A stretch of DNA of 12,087 nt from Erysipelotrichaceae bacterium UBA4808 (lineage in GTDB: Bacteria > Bacillota_I > Bacilli_A > Erysipelotrichales > Erysipelotrichaceae): positions 1 to 12,087 of the forward strand of contig DHGC01000067.1 in assembly GCA_002402585.1 (NCBI GenBank). The letters run 5' to 3'. Below the pieces are notes generated by a model. It did not search any database. It saw only the letters and a list, made by a program, of their open reading frames with translations, and had not been told where the DNA came from. The translations under genes and the position numbers were made by a program. Of this stretch, positions 1 to 6,909 are shown piece after piece (position 1 is the first letter of the stretch; every line of letters starts with the position of its first letter).

Positions 1-205
1 CGAGTGAAGTAAGCAATAAAGAAGGTTGCGTATATTGTGTCTGATTCAAGCGTTCCTGTGGTCCGTTGAAACAGACATCTTTGATATCAAAGTCACAATT
101 TGCTTGATCGAAGATTGCTTTCGAACTTGCATAATGTTCATAGACATCATGACCCATGCCTACGACTTGCGAGCCTTGGCCCCCAAAGAGGAACGCTATT
201 TTCAT
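1..205 (-). CDS. fabD: Malonyl-CoA:ACP transacylase, N-terminal part
   Basis: Only the first 68 codons lie in the window; the gene continues past the left edge. The N-terminus reads MKIAFLFGGQGSQVVGMGHD, and the GGQGSQ motif near residues 8-13 is the oxyanion-hole signature of malonyl-CoA:ACP transacylases. FabD moves the malonyl group from CoA to the ACP phosphopantetheine arm in the cytoplasm, supplying FabH and the elongating synthases. The catalytic GHSLG serine and the histidine lie outside the window and cannot be checked. The ATG overlaps the stop of the upstream FabX-like gene by 4 nt (ATGA), and a GGAGG sits 6 nt before it, so the start is secure. The product is made from acyl-carrier substrate that AccABCD and AcpP, encoded upstream in the same operon, provide. 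Confidence 0.93.
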   Translation of the reverse strand, partial: MKIAFLFGGQGSQVVGMGHDVYEHYASSKAIFDQANCDFDIKDVCFNGPQERLNQTQYTQPSLLLTSL

Positions 206-1260
206 GCTTTGCCTCCATTGGGAAAGAGTTCTTGGATCAGCTCATGCACAGAAACGATCTTCTCAATGCGATAACCATTGGTTCCCGTAAAGATCAATCC
301 ATCCTCCACATTCCCTTTGACCGCATGGATCAAAGCCTCTGTGATGCAATACGGCGTCGTTGCTGGATTACAAGGCTTCAAGCAGTTCACACAACGCTTC
401 ACCTTGACCTTTTCATCCCGCATCAACGTGTCGACCAAAGGATTATCAATGGCACGACCCGGATAACCCGATGGACTGATGACGAAGCGAATATCATCTT
501 GCTTGGCATTTACGAATGCTTGTTTGAAGTTTATATCCGCATCGCATTCATGGGTCGCGATGAAACGAGTCGCCATCTGCACACCACTTGCCCCTATGTT
601 CAAGTAATTCTGGATATCTTCAGCGGTATAGATGCCGCCTGCCACAAAGACTGGGATATCCCAGTTCTGATCTTTTAAAACGATCAGAACTTCTTCTAGG
701 ATCGTCGCCAAATCTTGAGTTTTTTCTTCTTTTAAGTCCGACCATGAAAAACCAAGATGGCCACCGGCTAAAGGACCTTCAATGATCAACAGATCTGGTA
801 GGTGTTGACTTCTTGAAAGCCAACGTTTGCACAAAAGAAAGGCTGCTTTTGCACTGGAAATGATGGGTGCCAGTGCAACAGGAGAAGTTCCAACCAACAT
901 TGGCAACTCCAAGGGCAAACCTGCGCCTGAAATGATCACATCGATGTCCATTTGGCTGATTGCTTTGACATAGCGATCATAATCTTCCGCCGCAACCATG
1001 ACATTAATGCCCAACAAACCCTTGCCTTGGCTGATTTGACGTGCTTTCGCGATTTCTTTTTCAAGGGCTCGAAGATTGGCTTCGATCGTATTCTGATAGA
1101 AATCAACTTCACGGTAACCGGGTTGTGCAGCTGAGATCACGCCCAAGCCCCCTTCCAGCATCACGTGCCCTGCGAGATTGCCAAGTGAAACACCGATCCC
1201 CATTCCACCTTGGATCAAGGGGACTCGCAGGCTATCCAATCTAAGCACGATCGACTCCAT
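202..1260 (-). CDS. FabX-like flavoprotein (FabK/nitronate monooxygenase family) with a four-cysteine motif
   Basis: This is a TIM-barrel FMN protein of 352 residues in the FabK/nitronate monooxygenase superfamily. Visible motifs are IQGGMGIG (16-23), SGAGLP (111-116), EGPLAGGHLGF (161-171, H168 being the catalytic-type histidine), AGGI (207-210) and GASGVQMATRF (223-233). Unlike FabK, it has a C-terminal cysteine set, C290-x2-C293-x3-C297-x7-C305, then GLIFTGTNGYRI (321-332) and VSVHELI. From memory this combination matches Helicobacter pylori FabX, an FMN and [4Fe-4S] enzyme that dehydrogenates and isomerises decanoyl-ACP for unsaturated fatty acid synthesis. Its place between fabK and fabD supports an acyl-ACP substrate. 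The ATG at 1260 has no Shine-Dalgarno and overlaps fabK by 20 nt. A GTG at 1248, with GGAG 6 nt upstream and an 8-nt overlap, may be the true start and would give MLRLDSL. A plain nitronate monooxygenase or second enoyl reductase remains possible. Confidence 0.8.
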   Translation of the reverse strand: MESIVLRLDSLRVPLIQGGMGIGVSLGNLAGHVMLEGGLGVISAAQPGYREVDFYQNTIEANLRALEKEIAKARQISQGKGLLGINVMVAAEDYDRYVKAISQMDIDVIISGAGLPLELPMLVGTSPVALAPIISSAKAAFLLCKRWLSRSQHLPDLLIIEGPLAGGHLGFSWSDLKEEKTQDLATILEEVLIVLKDQNWDIPVFVAGGIYTAEDIQNYLNIGASGVQMATRFIATHECDADINFKQAFVNAKQDDIRFVISPSGYPGRAIDNPLVDTLMRDEKVKVKRCVNCLKPCNPATTPYCITEALIHAVKGNVEDGLIFTGTNGYRIEKIVSVHELIQELFPNGGKA

Positions 1261-2188
1261 TCACATTGGTTTGGATTTGGGCATAGACCGATTTGGCACT
1301 ATCCGTTATATCGGCGAAAATCTGTGCCAAAGATTTTCGTTCTTTGACCATACCCGCGATTTGACCCATCATGACCGATCCATTTTCCATATCGCCATCA
1401 AAGACGGCCTTACGGAGTGAACCCAAGGTTAGTTTTTCGAGATCATCACGAACAGCCCCTGCTTGTTCCAACTTTAGATATTTTTGACTCATCGCATTCT
1501 TTTTGATGCGTACAGGTGCGGATACACTACGACCGGTAACAACCGTATCGGTATCTTTGGCATCCAATATCGCTTGTTTGTAATTGTCATGGATCGGACA
1601 TTCATCCGCAACCAACAAACAGGTTCCCACTTGTACGCCGATGGCCCCTAAGGCCAAAGAAGCGACATATCCACGTCCATCCGCAATCCCTCCGGCTGCG
1701 ATGATGGGAATTTGGACGGCATCCACGACTTGTGGAACCAAAGCCATGGTCGTGAGTTCACCCACATGACCACCCGCTTCCGTCCCTTCGACAATCAACA
1801 TGTCCGCACCGGCTTGTTCCATGCGTCGTGCAAGACCAACCGTTGGGACGATGGGAACGACCAAAATACCATTGGCCTTAAGTTTTTCAATGTATTTACC
1901 GGGATTGCCTGCACCGGTTGTCACAACCGCAGGCTTGAGTTCACAGATGACATCCATGATCGCATCGCTGTGTGGATTCATAAGCATGACATTGACAGCG
2001 AAAGGTTGTTGCGTCAGCGTACGACACTCTTCAATGGCTGCACGCGCCATTTCAGGTGTCATCGCACCTGTACCAATAACACCTAAGGCTCCCGCATTGG
2101 ATACGGCGGCTGCGAATTTCGCAGTGGCGATGTTGGCCATGGCCCCTTGTATGATAGGATACTTTATCTTTAATAATTGATTTAACAT
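1241..2188 (-). CDS. fabK: Enoyl-[acyl-carrier-protein] reductase II
   Basis: FabK is an FMN-dependent, NAD(P)H-using reductase that saturates trans-2-enoyl-ACP in the last step of each fatty acid elongation cycle. The 315-residue length is typical. It starts MLNQLLKIKYPIIQGAMANI, with IQGAM near residues 13-17, TTGAGNP (90-96), VEGTEAGGHVGE (133-144, H141 matching the conserved FabK histidine), IIAAGGIADGRG (162-173) and ALGAIGVQVGTCLL (179-192). The middle also has the ALVPQVVDAV stretch usual in FabK. It lacks the C-terminal cysteine cluster of its downstream paralogue, so the two are clearly different enzymes. GGGAG lies 5 nt before the ATG, and only 9 nt separate it from the fabH stop. 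Presence of FabK would be expected to make the host insensitive to FabI-directed inhibitors such as triclosan, provided no FabI exists elsewhere. Confidence 0.95.
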   Translation of the reverse strand: MLNQLLKIKYPIIQGAMANIATAKFAAAVSNAGALGVIGTGAMTPEMARAAIEECRTLTQQPFAVNVMLMNPHSDAIMDVICELKPAVVTTGAGNPGKYIEKLKANGILVVPIVPTVGLARRMEQAGADMLIVEGTEAGGHVGELTTMALVPQVVDAVQIPIIAAGGIADGRGYVASLALGAIGVQVGTCLLVADECPIHDNYKQAILDAKDTDTVVTGRSVSAPVRIKKNAMSQKYLKLEQAGAVRDDLEKLTLGSLRKAVFDGDMENGSVMMGQIAGMVKERKSLAQIFADITDSAKSVYAQIQTNVNGVDRA

Positions 2189-2197
2189 AGCTTCTCC

Positions 2198-3166
2198 CTA
2201 GCTCTCAAAGTAGCTTCCGCCCCAGGTCAATCCAGCCCCAAAGCCAACACAAATGACACGCATGCCTTCTTTAAGCAAACCCTTTGTTTTCATCTCACTG
2301 AGTGCGATGGGGATGCTTGCGGAAGAGGTGTTGCCATATTGATCTAAATTCAAATAGAACTTCGCAAGGTCGATGTTCATCTTGTTTGCGACATATTCAA
2401 TGATGCGTCGATTGGCTTGATGTGGAACGATCCAATCAATTTGGTCGACGTGAAGATTCGTTTGCTGTAAAACTTTGGTGATCACATCTTCAATGGCTTT
2501 AACAGCGAAGCGGAACACCGCTTGACCTTGCATCCGAAGAAAATGAGAGGAATACTGATTGATCTGCATTTCTGGGTTCAAAGCCAGACCATCACTGGTC
2601 AAGACGCCTTGCAGATCCCCTTCACTGCGAGTGTAATGAAGCATTTTTTTAGTTGATGAGCGGCGCATGATGATGGCACCTGCCCCATCTCCAAACAAAA
2701 CACTCGTGGTTCGATCGTTGAAATCCAAGATCTTACTCAACGTTTCCGCTCCGATCACCAAGGCATTTTGCACAAAACCAGCTTCCAACATCGCTTGCGC
2801 ATTCTGCATGGCCACGATGAACCCTGTGCATGCCGCATTGATGTCGTAACTCAAACAGTTTTGTTCATTCAAACCACACTTGGCCTGAACCAAACTTGCG
2901 ACGCTTGGCATCATGCCATCGGGTGTGATGGTTGCGACAAGGATCAGGTCGATCGTTTTAGGATCGATCTTTGCATCTTGGATGGCCATCATAGCCGCTT
3001 CACTTGCCAAATCCGATGTATTCTTATGGATACTGAAATAGCGCTGTTTGATCCCCGTACGCTCTTGGATCCAAGCATCGGAGGTTTCTACTGTGTTTGA
3101 CAGCTCGGTATTGGTGACAGCCTGTTCAGCTTGTGCCAAGCCATAGCCTACGATTTCAATGCTCAT
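2198..3166 (-). CDS. fabH: 3-oxoacyl-[ACP] synthase III (KAS III)
   Basis: FabH starts fatty acid synthesis by condensing an acyl-CoA primer with malonyl-ACP in the cytoplasm. The protein has 322 residues, the usual size, with a thiolase fold. The catalytic triad is visible: Cys113 in INAACTGF, His249 in VPHQANRRI and Asn279 in YGNTSSAS. Other family marks are SDAWIQERTGIKQR (29-42), FGDGAGA (158-164) and the C-terminal GFGAGLTWG (308-316). Its ATG overlaps the accA stop by 4 nt (ATGA) with little Shine-Dalgarno upstream, so it probably depends on ribosomes finishing accA. Whether it prefers acetyl-CoA or branched primers cannot be told from the sequence alone. The position just after the carboxylase genes couples primer use to malonyl-CoA supply. 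Confidence 0.96.
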   Translation of the reverse strand: MSIEIVGYGLAQAEQAVTNTELSNTVETSDAWIQERTGIKQRYFSIHKNTSDLASEAAMMAIQDAKIDPKTIDLILVATITPDGMMPSVASLVQAKCGLNEQNCLSYDINAACTGFIVAMQNAQAMLEAGFVQNALVIGAETLSKILDFNDRTTSVLFGDGAGAIIMRRSSTKKMLHYTRSEGDLQGVLTSDGLALNPEMQINQYSSHFLRMQGQAVFRFAVKAIEDVITKVLQQTNLHVDQIDWIVPHQANRRIIEYVANKMNIDLAKFYLNLDQYGNTSSASIPIALSEMKTKGLLKEGMRVICVGFGAGLTWGGSYFES

Positions 3167-3963
3167 AGCTGTGATCCCAACTTTCTGAATTTCTGATAAC
3201 GTTGTTCCAGCATCCCATTCAATTTCATTTTATTTAAAGCAATCAAATCTTGACGGATGGCATCTTTGATTTGAACGATGCTGAACAAGGGATCGCCTTC
3301 GAGACCTTGGTCCGCTTCTTCAATGATGCGATCGATGAAGCCTTTCTCATGGAGATCAAAAGCCGTACATTCCATGAGTTCCGCTGCTTCCTTAGCTCGT
3401 GTCTCATCTTTCCACAAGATGCTTGCGAAGCCTTCTGGCGATAGGATCGAATACACTGCGTTCTCAAACATATAGATCTTATTGGCAACACTCAGTGCCA
3501 AAGCACCTCCACTGCCGCCTTCAGATAGAACCAAGGCAATCACAGGTACTTTGATTTGCGAAAAAAGTCGCAGACATTGAGCGATGGCTTCCGCTTGACC
3601 CCGTTCTTCAGCGCCTTTACCAGGATATGCGCCCGCAGTATCGATGATCGTGATGATCGGGCGTTTGAACTTTTCAGCTTGTCTTGCCAAACGCATGGCT
3701 TTACGATAGCCCTCAGGATGCAACATCCCAAAGTTACAACTTAGATTCTCTTCCAGATTGCGACCCTTGGACTGTGCCAAGACGGTCACTGCTTGACCTT
3801 CGAAGCTGGCAATACCCGCCACCAAAGCTCGATCATCCCCATGTAAACGATCCCCATGCAATTCCACAAAGTGATCGAATAGATAAGGAATCAAATCCAA
3901 GGCTTTCATGCGATTCTGGGAACGTGCGATCGTGATCCGTTCCCAAGCACTTAAGTTTTTCAT
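3163..3963 (-). CDS. accA: Acetyl-CoA carboxylase carboxyltransferase, alpha subunit
   Basis: AccA and AccD form the carboxyltransferase that moves CO2 from carboxybiotin on AccB to acetyl-CoA, giving malonyl-CoA. The 266 residues have the crotonase-type fold, with FGMLHPEGYRKAMRLARQ (78-95), IDTAGAYPG (107-115), SEGGSGGALALS (147-158) and YSILSPEGFASILW (171-184). It is shorter than the 319-residue E. coli protein because it lacks most of the N-terminal helical extension, as in many Bacillota. The start is the ATG at 3963, which overlaps the accD stop by 4 nt and has GAGG 7 nt upstream. The overlap with accD suits the 1:1 subunit ratio of the complex. Confidence 0.96.
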   Translation of the reverse strand: MKNLSAWERITIARSQNRMKALDLIPYLFDHFVELHGDRLHGDDRALVAGIASFEGQAVTVLAQSKGRNLEENLSCNFGMLHPEGYRKAMRLARQAEKFKRPIITIIDTAGAYPGKGAEERGQAEAIAQCLRLFSQIKVPVIALVLSEGGSGGALALSVANKIYMFENAVYSILSPEGFASILWKDETRAKEAAELMECTAFDLHEKGFIDRIIEEADQGLEGDPLFSIVQIKDAIRQDLIALNKMKLNGMLEQRYQKFRKLGSQL

Positions 3964-4832
3964 AGCTTGACCTCGTTTGAATGAAGTTTCAAAACTTGAA
4001 TCAAGAATGTACGTAATGAACCCCGATTCACGATCTTATCGACAAAGCCTTTGGCTTTGAGAAATTCCGCACTTTGAAAGTCTTCTGGTAATTGTTCCTG
4101 AAGCGTCTTCTCAATGACACGACGACCGGCAAACCCGATCAAGGCTTTGGGTTCCGCTACGATGATGTCCCCCAACATCGCAAAACTTGCACTGACGCCA
4201 CCGGTTGTCGGATGGGTCAAGATACTGATGTAGAGCCCATTGTTTTGATGGAAACGTTCCAGAGCAGCACTGGTCTTGGCCATTTGAACCAAAGACAGGA
4301 TACCCTCTTGCATGCGTGCTCCACCGGAAGCCGTAAAGATGATCAAGGGATACTTGCGTCGATCGGCCAGTTCAATGATGCGTGTGATCTTTTCACCGAC
4401 GATCTGACCCATGCTGCCCATCATGAAGCGACTGTCCATGATGGCCACGGCAACTTTCTGATTGGCGATGCGAGCCGTTCCCACGACCACGGCTTCATTC
4501 AAATCACTCTGTTTTTGATACTTGGTCAGCTTGTTTAAATAATCTGGGAATGAATTGAGGTGGTTGCTGTTTGCTTTTTGATAGATTTCAATGAAACTAT
4601 CCGCATCGAAATGCGCATCGATGCGATCATAGGCACTCATTGAAAAATGATGGTTGCATTGTGAACATACGTAGTGCTGCATCTTCAATGTTTGACTTTC
4701 AACGGCAGTCGAGCATTTCGGGCACACTTCGATATTTAAATCATTTGTAATGACTTTGATATTTTTCTTTTTGCCAAAAAGAGTTTGAAACAGATTCAAA
4801 CGTTCTTTTCGTTTATGAAAGGGTTGATTCAC
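3960..4832 (-). CDS. accD: Acetyl-CoA carboxylase carboxyltransferase, beta subunit
   Basis: This is the zinc-binding partner of AccA. The 290-residue protein has an N-terminal four-cysteine zinc ribbon, C37-x2-C40 and C56-x2-C59, then a crotonase-type domain with FTASGGARMQEG (166-177), THPTTGGVSASFAMLGD (206-222), AEPKALIGFAGRRVIE (226-241) and LPEDFQSAEFL (248-258). These are standard for AccD; in E. coli the zinc ribbon can also bind its own mRNA, but nothing here shows that. The start is a GTG at 4832, inside the last 20 nt of accC, with AAGGAG 10 nt upstream. The stop overlaps accA. Together with AccA, AccB and AccC it forms the complete four-part bacterial enzyme, all encoded side by side here. 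Confidence 0.96.
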   Translation of the reverse strand: MNQPFHKRKERLNLFQTLFGKKKNIKVITNDLNIEVCPKCSTAVESQTLKMQHYVCSQCNHHFSMSAYDRIDAHFDADSFIEIYQKANSNHLNSFPDYLNKLTKYQKQSDLNEAVVVGTARIANQKVAVAIMDSRFMMGSMGQIVGEKITRIIELADRRKYPLIIFTASGGARMQEGILSLVQMAKTSAALERFHQNNGLYISILTHPTTGGVSASFAMLGDIIVAEPKALIGFAGRRVIEKTLQEQLPEDFQSAEFLKAKGFVDKIVNRGSLRTFLIQVLKLHSNEVKL

Positions 4833-6183
4833 GTTGGTTTAACTCCTTGATCCAGGCATTTGCGAAGTCCGTTGTATAGCGACCTGCAACAAATATTGGA
4901 TTGAACAATGTGAAGTAACAGAATTCAAGATTGTTCTCGACACCTTCGATAATGGTTTCTTCCAAGGCTGAACGCATGCGTTTGATCGCGTGCAATCGCG
5001 AAGGACCGAAGCTGATGATCTTGGCCATCATGGAATCATAAAAGGGTGACATCTCATAATTCGTATACAAAGCACTGTCCACGCGGATATCCTTGCCACC
5101 TGGGGCATGATAGAAACTGATCTTCCCCACAGATGGTTTGAAGTCATTGCGATAGTCTTCCGCAATGATGCGGCATTCCAACGCATGGCCCAAGATTTTG
5201 ATATCGCTTTGTTTATAGCTTAGTTTTTGTTTATCTGCACTGCGGATTTGTTCTTTGACAATATCGACGCCGGTGATCATCTCACTGACCGGGTGTTCGA
5301 CTTGGATGCGCGTGTTCATTTCCATGAAATAGTAGTTGAAGTTTTCGTCCATTAAGAACTCAATGGTTCCGACACTGTCGTAACCCACCGCTTTCGCAGC
5401 CTTCAAGGCATCTTCACACAAGGCATGGCGTTGTGCTTCATTCAACAGATGACACGGTGCTTCCTCTATCATTTTTTGGTGTCTTCTTTGAAACGAGCAA
5501 TCGCGCTCATAAAGATGGATGACATTGCCAAACTGATCGCCCAAGATCTGGACTTCGATGTGCTTGGCTGTGGTGAACAATTTCTCCATATACAAAGCAT
5601 CATCGTTGAAGTAGTTCTTCGCTTCTTGTTTTAAGACATCATAGGCTTGACGAAAGGCAGCCTCATCCAAGATGACACGGATGCCACGCCCACCTCCTCC
5701 AGCCGCAGCTTTCAGAATGATCGGATAGCCGATTTCTTCAGCGGTCTGGATGCCTTCTTCAAGAGAAGCGATGGCATCAAAGGAACCAGGAATCAGAGGT
5801 ACACCGGCTTTTTGCATGGCGATACGAGCATTGATCTTATTGCCCATCAAGTCGATGATATCGGCTTTGGGTCCAATGAAAATCAGACCACAGGCTTGAG
5901 CCAAACGCGCAAAGCTTGCGTTCTCCGCGAGAAAACCAAAACCAGGGTGAATCGCATCCGACTGTGTCAAAAGCGCAGCTGAGATGATGTTGTTGACATT
6001 TAGATAGCTGTCTTTGCTATTGGCCTCACCCACACATACGGCCTCATCGGCCAGTTGAACATGCAAAGCGCTTTGATCGGCTGTGGAGTAGATCGCAACC
6101 GTCTGAATGCCTAAATCTTTACAGGCTCGGATGATGCGTACGGCAATCTCACCCCGATTTGCGATGAGAATCTTTTGAATCAC
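4813..6183 (-). CDS. accC: Acetyl-CoA carboxylase, biotin carboxylase subunit
   Basis: AccC is an ATP-grasp enzyme that carboxylates the biotin on AccB with bicarbonate and ATP. It has 456 residues against 449 in E. coli. It begins MIQKILIANRGEIAVRIIRA, followed by SDAIHPGFGFLAENASF (75-91), K116 in MGNKINAR, the glycine-rich ATP loop AGGGGRGIR (161-169), FQRRHQKMIEEAP (231-243) and FMEMNTRIQVEHPVSE (286-301), which contains E288, N290, R292, Q294 and E296 at the same numbers as the E. coli active site. All key residues seem present, so the enzyme should be active. The start is a GTG that overlaps the accB stop by 4 nt (GTGA), with GGAG 7 nt upstream. Confidence 0.96.
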   Translation of the reverse strand: MIQKILIANRGEIAVRIIRACKDLGIQTVAIYSTADQSALHVQLADEAVCVGEANSKDSYLNVNNIISAALLTQSDAIHPGFGFLAENASFARLAQACGLIFIGPKADIIDLMGNKINARIAMQKAGVPLIPGSFDAIASLEEGIQTAEEIGYPIILKAAAGGGGRGIRVILDEAAFRQAYDVLKQEAKNYFNDDALYMEKLFTTAKHIEVQILGDQFGNVIHLYERDCSFQRRHQKMIEEAPCHLLNEAQRHALCEDALKAAKAVGYDSVGTIEFLMDENFNYYFMEMNTRIQVEHPVSEMITGVDIVKEQIRSADKQKLSYKQSDIKILGHALECRIIAEDYRNDFKPSVGKISFYHAPGGKDIRVDSALYTNYEMSPFYDSMMAKIISFGPSRLHAIKRMRSALEETIIEGVENNLEFCYFTLFNPIFVAGRYTTDFANAWIKELNQRESTLS

Positions 6184-6599
6184 GGTGCATCTCCGATACG
6201 AACTAAGGCTTGATTGTATTCAACCATCTTGCCATTGATCGCTTTGATTTCTTGAACCACACCCGAACGATCCGCTTTGATCTCATTCATGACTTTCATG
6301 GCTTCGATCAAACAGATGACTTGACCTTCTTTAACGCTTTGGCCCACTTCAACATAAGGTTTCGCATCGGGATTTGCTGAATGATAATACGTGCCCACCA
6401 AAGGAGCCTTCACCCAATGTGCGTTGTCTTCCCTTACATTGGGTTGGCTCACTTGAGGAACATTTGGTTTGACGACGACTTCTTGGACTTCAGTATTACG
6501 CTTTAATTTGAGCTTGAATGCTTCGCTTTCAAGTTCCATTTCACTGACTGTGCTTTTTTCAAATAAGGCTAAAATAACTTCGAGTTGTTTGGTATCCAT
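6180..6599 (-). CDS. accB: Biotin carboxyl carrier protein of acetyl-CoA carboxylase
   Basis: AccB carries biotin between AccC and AccAD. The 139 residues show the usual three parts: an N-terminal segment (1-35, MDTKQLEVILALFEKS...), a proline- and valine-rich linker (about 40-60) and the C-terminal biotinyl domain. The biotin acceptor is K102 in IEAMKVMNEIKAD; the usual second Met after the lysine is Val here. The NPDAKPYVEVG stretch (76-86) corresponds to the thumb loop typical of AccB. BirA, encoded divergently just upstream of the operon, is its expected modifier. The ATG at 6599 has no Shine-Dalgarno; it directly follows a T-run after a short hairpin, so translation may rely on reinitiation after acpP. 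The next Met (residue 21) would cut the conserved N-terminus, so 6599 is preferred. Confidence 0.95.
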   Translation of the reverse strand: MDTKQLEVILALFEKSTVSEMELESEAFKLKLKRNTEVQEVVVKPNVPQVSQPNVREDNAHWVKAPLVGTYYHSANPDAKPYVEVGQSVKEGQVICLIEAMKVMNEIKADRSGVVQEIKAINGKMVEYNQALVRIGDAP

Positions 6600-6625
6600 A
6601 AAAAAGAAGGCGTTTAAGCCTTTTT
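6600..6625 (-). terminator. Possible attenuating hairpin between acpP and accB
   Basis: On the minus strand the end of acpP forms a short stem, AAGGC (6622-6618) pairing with GCCTT (6611-6607), with a 6-nt loop TTAAAC. After one A-C mismatch the flanking A and T runs can pair, and six T residues end at the accB ATG. The acpP stop codon lies in the loop. This looks like a weak intrinsic terminator that could lower transcription of the downstream genes and so allow more ACP than enzyme. The stem is only 5 bp, so partial read-through is likely. It may simply be the AT-rich end of a Lys/Ala-rich C-terminus. Confidence 0.45.
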
Positions 6626-6841
6626 ACGTTCGACGATATCCACAACGTCTTGCACAGTGATGAGTTTCAAAAGTTCTTCATCTTCGATGCGAATATCGAA
6701 GCTGGTTTCCAATTCAAGGGCAAGTTCTACTGCAGACAGTGAATCAATATCAAGATCTTCTTTTAATTTGGCTTCTGGTTTAATTAAGTCGGCATCGACA
6801 TGGATTGCGTTTACTAAGACATTTTTGATTTGTTCTAACAT
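6614..6841 (-). CDS. acpP: Acyl carrier protein
   Basis: ACP holds the growing acyl chain on a phosphopantetheine arm and is the substrate for every Fab enzyme encoded downstream. The 75-residue acidic helical protein begins MLEQIKNVLVNAIHVDADLI and has the attachment site DIDSLSAVEL, the modified serine being S34. E. coli ACP has 78 residues. The start at 6841 is chosen because AAGGAG lies 7 nt upstream. A frame extending 10 codons further (to 6871) would give a basic N-terminus and begin inside the promoter/leader, so it is rejected. It is the first gene of the operon, about 31 nt from the predicted transcription start, which fits high expression. The 14-nt gap to accB contains a hairpin and T-run. 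Confidence 0.96.
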   Translation of the reverse strand: MLEQIKNVLVNAIHVDADLIKPEAKLKEDLDIDSLSAVELALELETSFDIRIEDEELLKLITVQDVVDIVERKKA

Positions 6842-6854
6842 GTTTAATCTCCTT

Positions 6855-6870
6855 TGTTTCAATCGAAACA
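6855..6870. promoter_or_regulatory. 16-bp palindrome at the start of the acp operon transcript
   Basis: TGTTTC-AATC-GAAACA is a perfect inverted repeat with 6-nt arms and a 4-nt spacer. It spans about +2 to +17 of the predicted acp transcript, immediately before the ribosome binding site. That is a classic repressor position. The size and TTTC/GAAA arms recall MarR-type lipid regulators such as FabT, whose known boxes are similar in layout but not identical. It could instead be a small RNA hairpin. No regulator gene is visible in the window. Confidence 0.5.
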
Positions 6871-6878
6871 TAACTGCA

Positions 6879-6906
6879 ATTATACGAGCAATTGGCTATT
6901 TGTAAA
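6879..6906 (-). promoter_or_regulatory. Promoter of the acp-acc-fab operon
   Basis: On the minus strand a -35 box TTTACA (6906-6901, one mismatch to TTGACA) and a perfect -10 box TATAAT (6884-6879) are separated by 16 bp. The start site should be near 6872, giving a leader of about 31 nt that carries the palindrome and the AAGGAG site of acpP. It is the only clear promoter found for the minus-strand block, so it probably drives everything from acpP to at least fabD. Confidence 0.8.
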
Positions 6907-6909
6907 GGT

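Noticed and set aside
100..678. Plus-strand open frame of about 192 codons opposite the FabX-like gene
   Set aside because: It is antisense to a motif-rich protein, has no ribosome site and no family features.
202..1260. Recent tandem duplication of fabK
   Set aside because: The two proteins share only family motifs and differ in length and C-terminal cysteines, so they are old, distinct subfamilies rather than a fresh duplication.
6842..6871. Ten extra N-terminal codons for acpP
   Set aside because: They would begin at the predicted transcription start, add a basic tail unlike any ACP, and ignore the good AAGGAG site placed for the ATG at 6841.
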